Positions 7,671 to 10,539 of a stretch of 10,539 nt of DNA are shown here, piece after piece; position 1 is the stretch's first letter; every line of letters starts with the position of its first letter. Below the pieces are notes generated by a model. That model was not told where the DNA came from. It saw only the letters and a list, made by a program, of their open reading frames with translations, and did not search any database. The stretch spans positions 1 to 10,539 of the forward strand of contig NWUY0300054116.1 of the NCBI GenBank assembly GCA_004151065.3, given 5' to 3'. Source of the stretch: Larix sibirica. Taxonomy: Eukaryota; Streptophyta; Pinopsida; Pinales; Pinaceae. The position numbers and the translations under genes were made by a program.

Positions 7671-9157
7671 GCATTGAAGCTGTGAGGTTTTTTGGTAACA
7701 TTTATAAAGATGAAGGTGGCTATGATCTATTAGATCAGATCAGGTTAGCTAGACTCTACCCTCGGTTTTTCGATGAACACGAAGCTGGGGAGTTGGGGAA
7801 GGAAGTCTCGTTGGAACAAATTGAAAATACATTGAAGATCTTTGCAAAGGAGAAAAGCCCTGGCCCAGATGGCTGGCCGGTGGAAGTGTATCTACATTTC
7901 TTCGATATTATGGGGAAAGACATCCAGAATTTAGTGGAGTTCTCTAGAGTCAATGGTTTTATTTCTGGAGCCCTCAACTCTACATTTCTCACCTTAATCC
8001 CCAAAAGCAACAAACCTGCTACATTTGGTGAATATCGGCCTATTGCTCTGTGTAACCTTATTTATAGGCTCATTTCAAAAATTATTGCACAGCGTCTGAA
8101 GTCTGCTCTATCTTCCTTCATTTCAACTGAACAATTCGGCTTTTTACAGAATAGGCAAATCCATGATTCTATAGGTCTTACTCAGGAGCTTTTGCATACC
8201 ATCAAGTCGAGAAAATTGAAAGCTTTGTTATTAAAGATGGATTTAGAAAAGGCCTACGACCGTGTCAATTGGACTTTCCTCAGACTGGTTTTGATTCAAA
8301 TTGGCATTCCTCCTTTAGTTATGAACTGGATCATGGCCTGTGTCTCATCTACCAGTATTGTTGTACTTGTCAATGGTATCCCTTCGAATTTTTTCCAATG
8401 TACAAGAGGGATCCAGCAGGGATGCCCATTGTCTCCTCTTCTTTTCCTCTTGATCATTGATGGATTAAGCAAATTAGTGTAGTAGGCAAAGGATATGGGA
8501 TTGATCAAAGGCATCAAGATGGGAAGTGATTGTTTTCTATCCCATCTGATCTTTGTTGATGACATGCTTCTAGCAGGAGTCGATACTATTGCTGAATGGA
8601 GAGTTTACTGCAATATCATCAATTTCTTTTGCAAGGTATCGGGGATGAAGGTAAGTGTTTCGAAATCTTGTTTTTACCAATATAATGTGGAAGAGGCAAG
8701 AAGAAGGGAAATTGAAGCTTTCATGCCTTATAAGTGTCACAATATGGAGGATGGGTTAAAATACTTAGGTTTCATTTTAAAACCTAACTCCTATCATATT
8801 AATGATTGGAGATGGTTGATTCGTAAGATTGAAAGACGAATTGAACATTGGACATTTCGGCTCCTCTCTATTGGTGGCAGACTTGTTTTAGTGAAAGCTA
8901 TCCTTTCAAGCATGCTTGTATATTGGTTATCCCTACTTGAGATCCCGGCTTACATTTTAAATACACTCAGGAAGCTCTTCTCCAACTTTCTATGGTCTGG
9001 AAGCATCGATAGGCCGAAGTTGGTGATGGTGAGATGGGAGGTCTTACCTTGCCCAGAAAAATTTGGAGGCTGGGGAATTAAAGACATTAGTATCTTCAGC
9101 AAGGCTCTTCGGCTCAAGAGTCTCTGGCGTGGTTTATTTGGGGATACTTTGTGGTAG
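7671..9157 (+). pseudogene. LINE reverse transcriptase domain (RVT_1), broken by stops
   Basis: This is the RNA-dependent DNA polymerase part of ORF2. In order are SPGPDGWPVEVY, LTLIPKSNKPATFGEYRPIA, EQFGFLQNRQIHDS, motif A LLKMDLEKAYDRVNW (catalytic Asp at 8240-8242), motif B RGIQQGCPLSPLLF and motif C FVDD (Asp pair at 8558-8563). Most plant L1 copies have FADD, so the Val is a variant. Two adjacent TAG codons (8480-8485) interrupt the frame between motifs B and C, and the same frame resumes at once with AKDMGLIKGIK. The thumb follows: GLKYLGFIL, WRLIRKIERRIEHW-like text (here WRWLIRKIERR), FLWSG and KFGGWGIKDI. The frame meets TAG at 9155-9157 after GDTLW. All catalytic Asp residues are kept, but the stops rule out a full-length product. 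Confidence 0.95.
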
Positions 9158-10246
9158 AAAGTTCTTCATTTAAAGTATCTCAAGACTGATGTAATTAATT
9201 GGTTGAGGAAACCGAAGTACGTTTTTGGGCAAATTTCTCCAATTTGGAGAGGTTTCTTGAAGGTGTATGATTGGATTGCAAATGATATATGTTGGTAGGT
9301 TGGTGAGGGGAACAAAGTCTTAATTGGGGTGGATCCTATTCTTGGAATGGAGGGGTCCTTTATTCTATATGACAGTTTGATTTCTCATCTAAATTTAATG
9401 GGGATCTCCACTTTAAATGGTATCAAAAATTGGAATTGCAGTATTCATTCTGGAAATGTCTGGTTAAGTGCATCGGATCTGGATCTTTCGGGACAGCTTG
9501 ATCAAGAATGGGATTGTTATATTATGGCTTTAAGTTCTGCTGGTATAGCTTTATCTACTTGTGGTGATAAGATTATTTGGGCTGGAAACCCAAAGGATGG
9601 TCTTGTCACCGCGAAGTCTGCATATAATAGATTGATGCAAGATATTTGTATTTTTCCCCAGCATTGGTGGTACAAGAAAGTTTGGAAGTGGACACTACCT
9701 CTGAAAGTTAAATGTTTCTTGTGGCACGCTCTTAATGAAAGCTTGAAGACTTGGGACATTTTGCTAAGGCGTGGTTGGAATGGCCTGAATTGGTGCTGTT
9801 TATGCAAACAAAACTCTGAATCTATTAGCCATATATTCATGGAGTGTAGTTTTATGCAAGAAGTTTGGATTTTGTGCTGCAAAGAACTAAATACAAATTT
9901 GGAATGGGGTGAGGTGGATTTCGGCTCTTGTATTCTCAACTGGGTTAGAAACTTTAAAAAACCTTTGTTTTTGCCCATCTTTGTCTCTTGGACGCTTTGG
10001 CATGCACGGAATGATGCGATATTTCAAGATAAATTGCCAGTGGCTGCTAACTGTGTGATGACTGTTTTGAGAATGTTACAGACATATCAAGAGGAGGAGG
10101 CACCTAGGAAAGTGGAGAGAATTAGTAATTTTTCTTTCACTATAGCTCAGCCGATATTGTTTTTTGATGGGGTTGCACAAAGTGGCTTTTGTGCGATAGG
10201 AGGAGTTATCTTCTTAAATGATGGACATTATTTTCCTTGCGTCTAA
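9158..10246 (+). pseudogene. LINE ORF2: connecting region, zf-RVT and start of RNase H
   Basis: The reverse transcriptase frame continues past TAG 9155-9157 with KVLHLKYLKTDVINW, meets another TAG at 9296-9298 (after NDICW) and goes on with VGEGNKVLIGVDP, then an open stretch to 10243. The zf-RVT region starts near WKWTLPLKVKCFLWHALNE and contains Cys at 9797-9799 and 9803-9805, His at 9830-9832 and Cys at 9845-9847 (CLC...SHIFMEC). RNase H begins near 10155 with FFDGVAQSG, with its first catalytic Asp at 10166-10168. The frame ends at TAA 10244-10246, caused by a frameshift near 10235-10240. The RNase H reading then continues in the next frame. Confidence 0.92.
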
Positions 10247-10539
10247 ATGGTGGCAGAGGGACAAATATGAAGGCGGAGCTGCTGGCTCTTTGGGTTGTGT
10301 TAAAAGTGGCAAATATCTTTGGTTTAGTTAACCTGAGAGTATTTGGTGACTCGCGGGTAACCATTAAATGGGTTGCTAATGAATACAACCTGAATATAAC
10401 AGCTCTTAGACATTGGTGTCAGCGTACATGACAGGAGATTTCCTGACATGAGTGTATTGCTTTTGAACATATCTTCAGAGAACATAATACTCTTGCAAAC
10501 AAACTTTCAAAGCAGGCACTTGAGGGGATTGAAGGCTTT
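10237..10539 (+). pseudogene. LINE RNase H domain, frameshifted and cut by the window end
   Basis: This frame continues RNase H as RLNGGRGTNMKAELLALWVV (Glu at 10276-10278) and LRVFGDSRVTIKWVANEY (Asp at 10348-10350). It then has TGA at 10429-10431 and 10444-10446, and resumes in frame with CIAFEHIFREHNTLANKLSK. At the place of the fourth catalytic Asp (family AD-LS pattern) the codon at 10498-10500 is AAC, Asn, so one of the four DEDD residues is lost. The minus-strand LINE in this window keeps that Asp. The end of the domain and the LINE 3' end are outside the window. Confidence 0.9.

Larger units (their letters stand above)
7377..10539 (+). mobile_element. 5'-truncated L1-type LINE on the plus strand, running off the window
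   Basis: The element begins abruptly inside the region just before the reverse transcriptase of a LINE ORF2, directly after copy C. ORF1, the endonuclease and any 5' promoter are absent, which fits 5' truncation. In order it holds a charged linker, the reverse transcriptase (about 7680-8760), the thumb and connecting region, a zf-RVT region (about 9690-9850) and RNase H (about 10155 to the window end). The 3' end, tail and target duplication lie beyond 10539. It belongs to a different subfamily from the minus-strand LINE, as shown by clearly different RNase H wording. Confidence 0.93.

Noticed and set aside
9517-9978. Minus-strand open frame of 153 codons
   Set aside because: It lies wholly opposite the plus-strand LINE ORF2, whose zf-RVT motif is clear, so it is a shadow.

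Overview
This window looks like a stretch of repeat-rich, AT-rich nuclear DNA from a land plant, built almost entirely of dead transposable elements. I see no intact host gene, no rRNA or tRNA gene and no CRISPR array. The plant assignment rests on two degenerate L1-type LINE second ORFs that carry, after the reverse transcriptase (RT), a zf-RVT zinc-binding region and a C-terminal RNase H domain, an arrangement typical of plant LINEs. The wording of the motifs reminds me of gymnosperm or fern LINEs, but that is a weak impression.

Layout. 1-726 is non-coding and has weak LTR-like ends. 769-1547 (+) is the decayed C-terminal part of a different non-LTR RT, ending in a CxxC...H...C-like zinc motif. 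An AT-rich repeat follows. It contains a possible tRNA-derived SINE (1574-1786) and a degenerate tandem repeat of about 120 bp (2403-2626). A LINE on the minus strand (2815 to about 3990) has a recognisable 3' end (oligo-A, AATAAA, hairpin), an RNase H domain with all four acidic residues, and a zinc region. 3991-4660 holds nothing I can name.

A segment of at least 1.9 kb (1229-3123) recurs at 4661-6555 at a constant offset of 3432 bases. It crosses several unrelated element boundaries, so it is a segmental or tandem duplication (or an assembly artefact) and not two independent insertions. The second copy stops exactly at the single N (6556). After the N comes a third, more diverged partial copy (6557-7376). 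At 7377 that copy is interrupted by a 5'-truncated LINE on the plus strand (7377 to the window end), which contains the RT, zinc and RNase H regions broken by two frameshifts and six in-frame stops.

None of these pieces can be expected to make a functional protein, and no genes here work together. The points most worth checking are the duplication with its very uneven divergence and the N junction, the all-TAG/TGA pattern of stop codons in the two L1-type LINEs, and the tRNA-like head within the AT-rich repeat. I found no convincing undescribed biological system.
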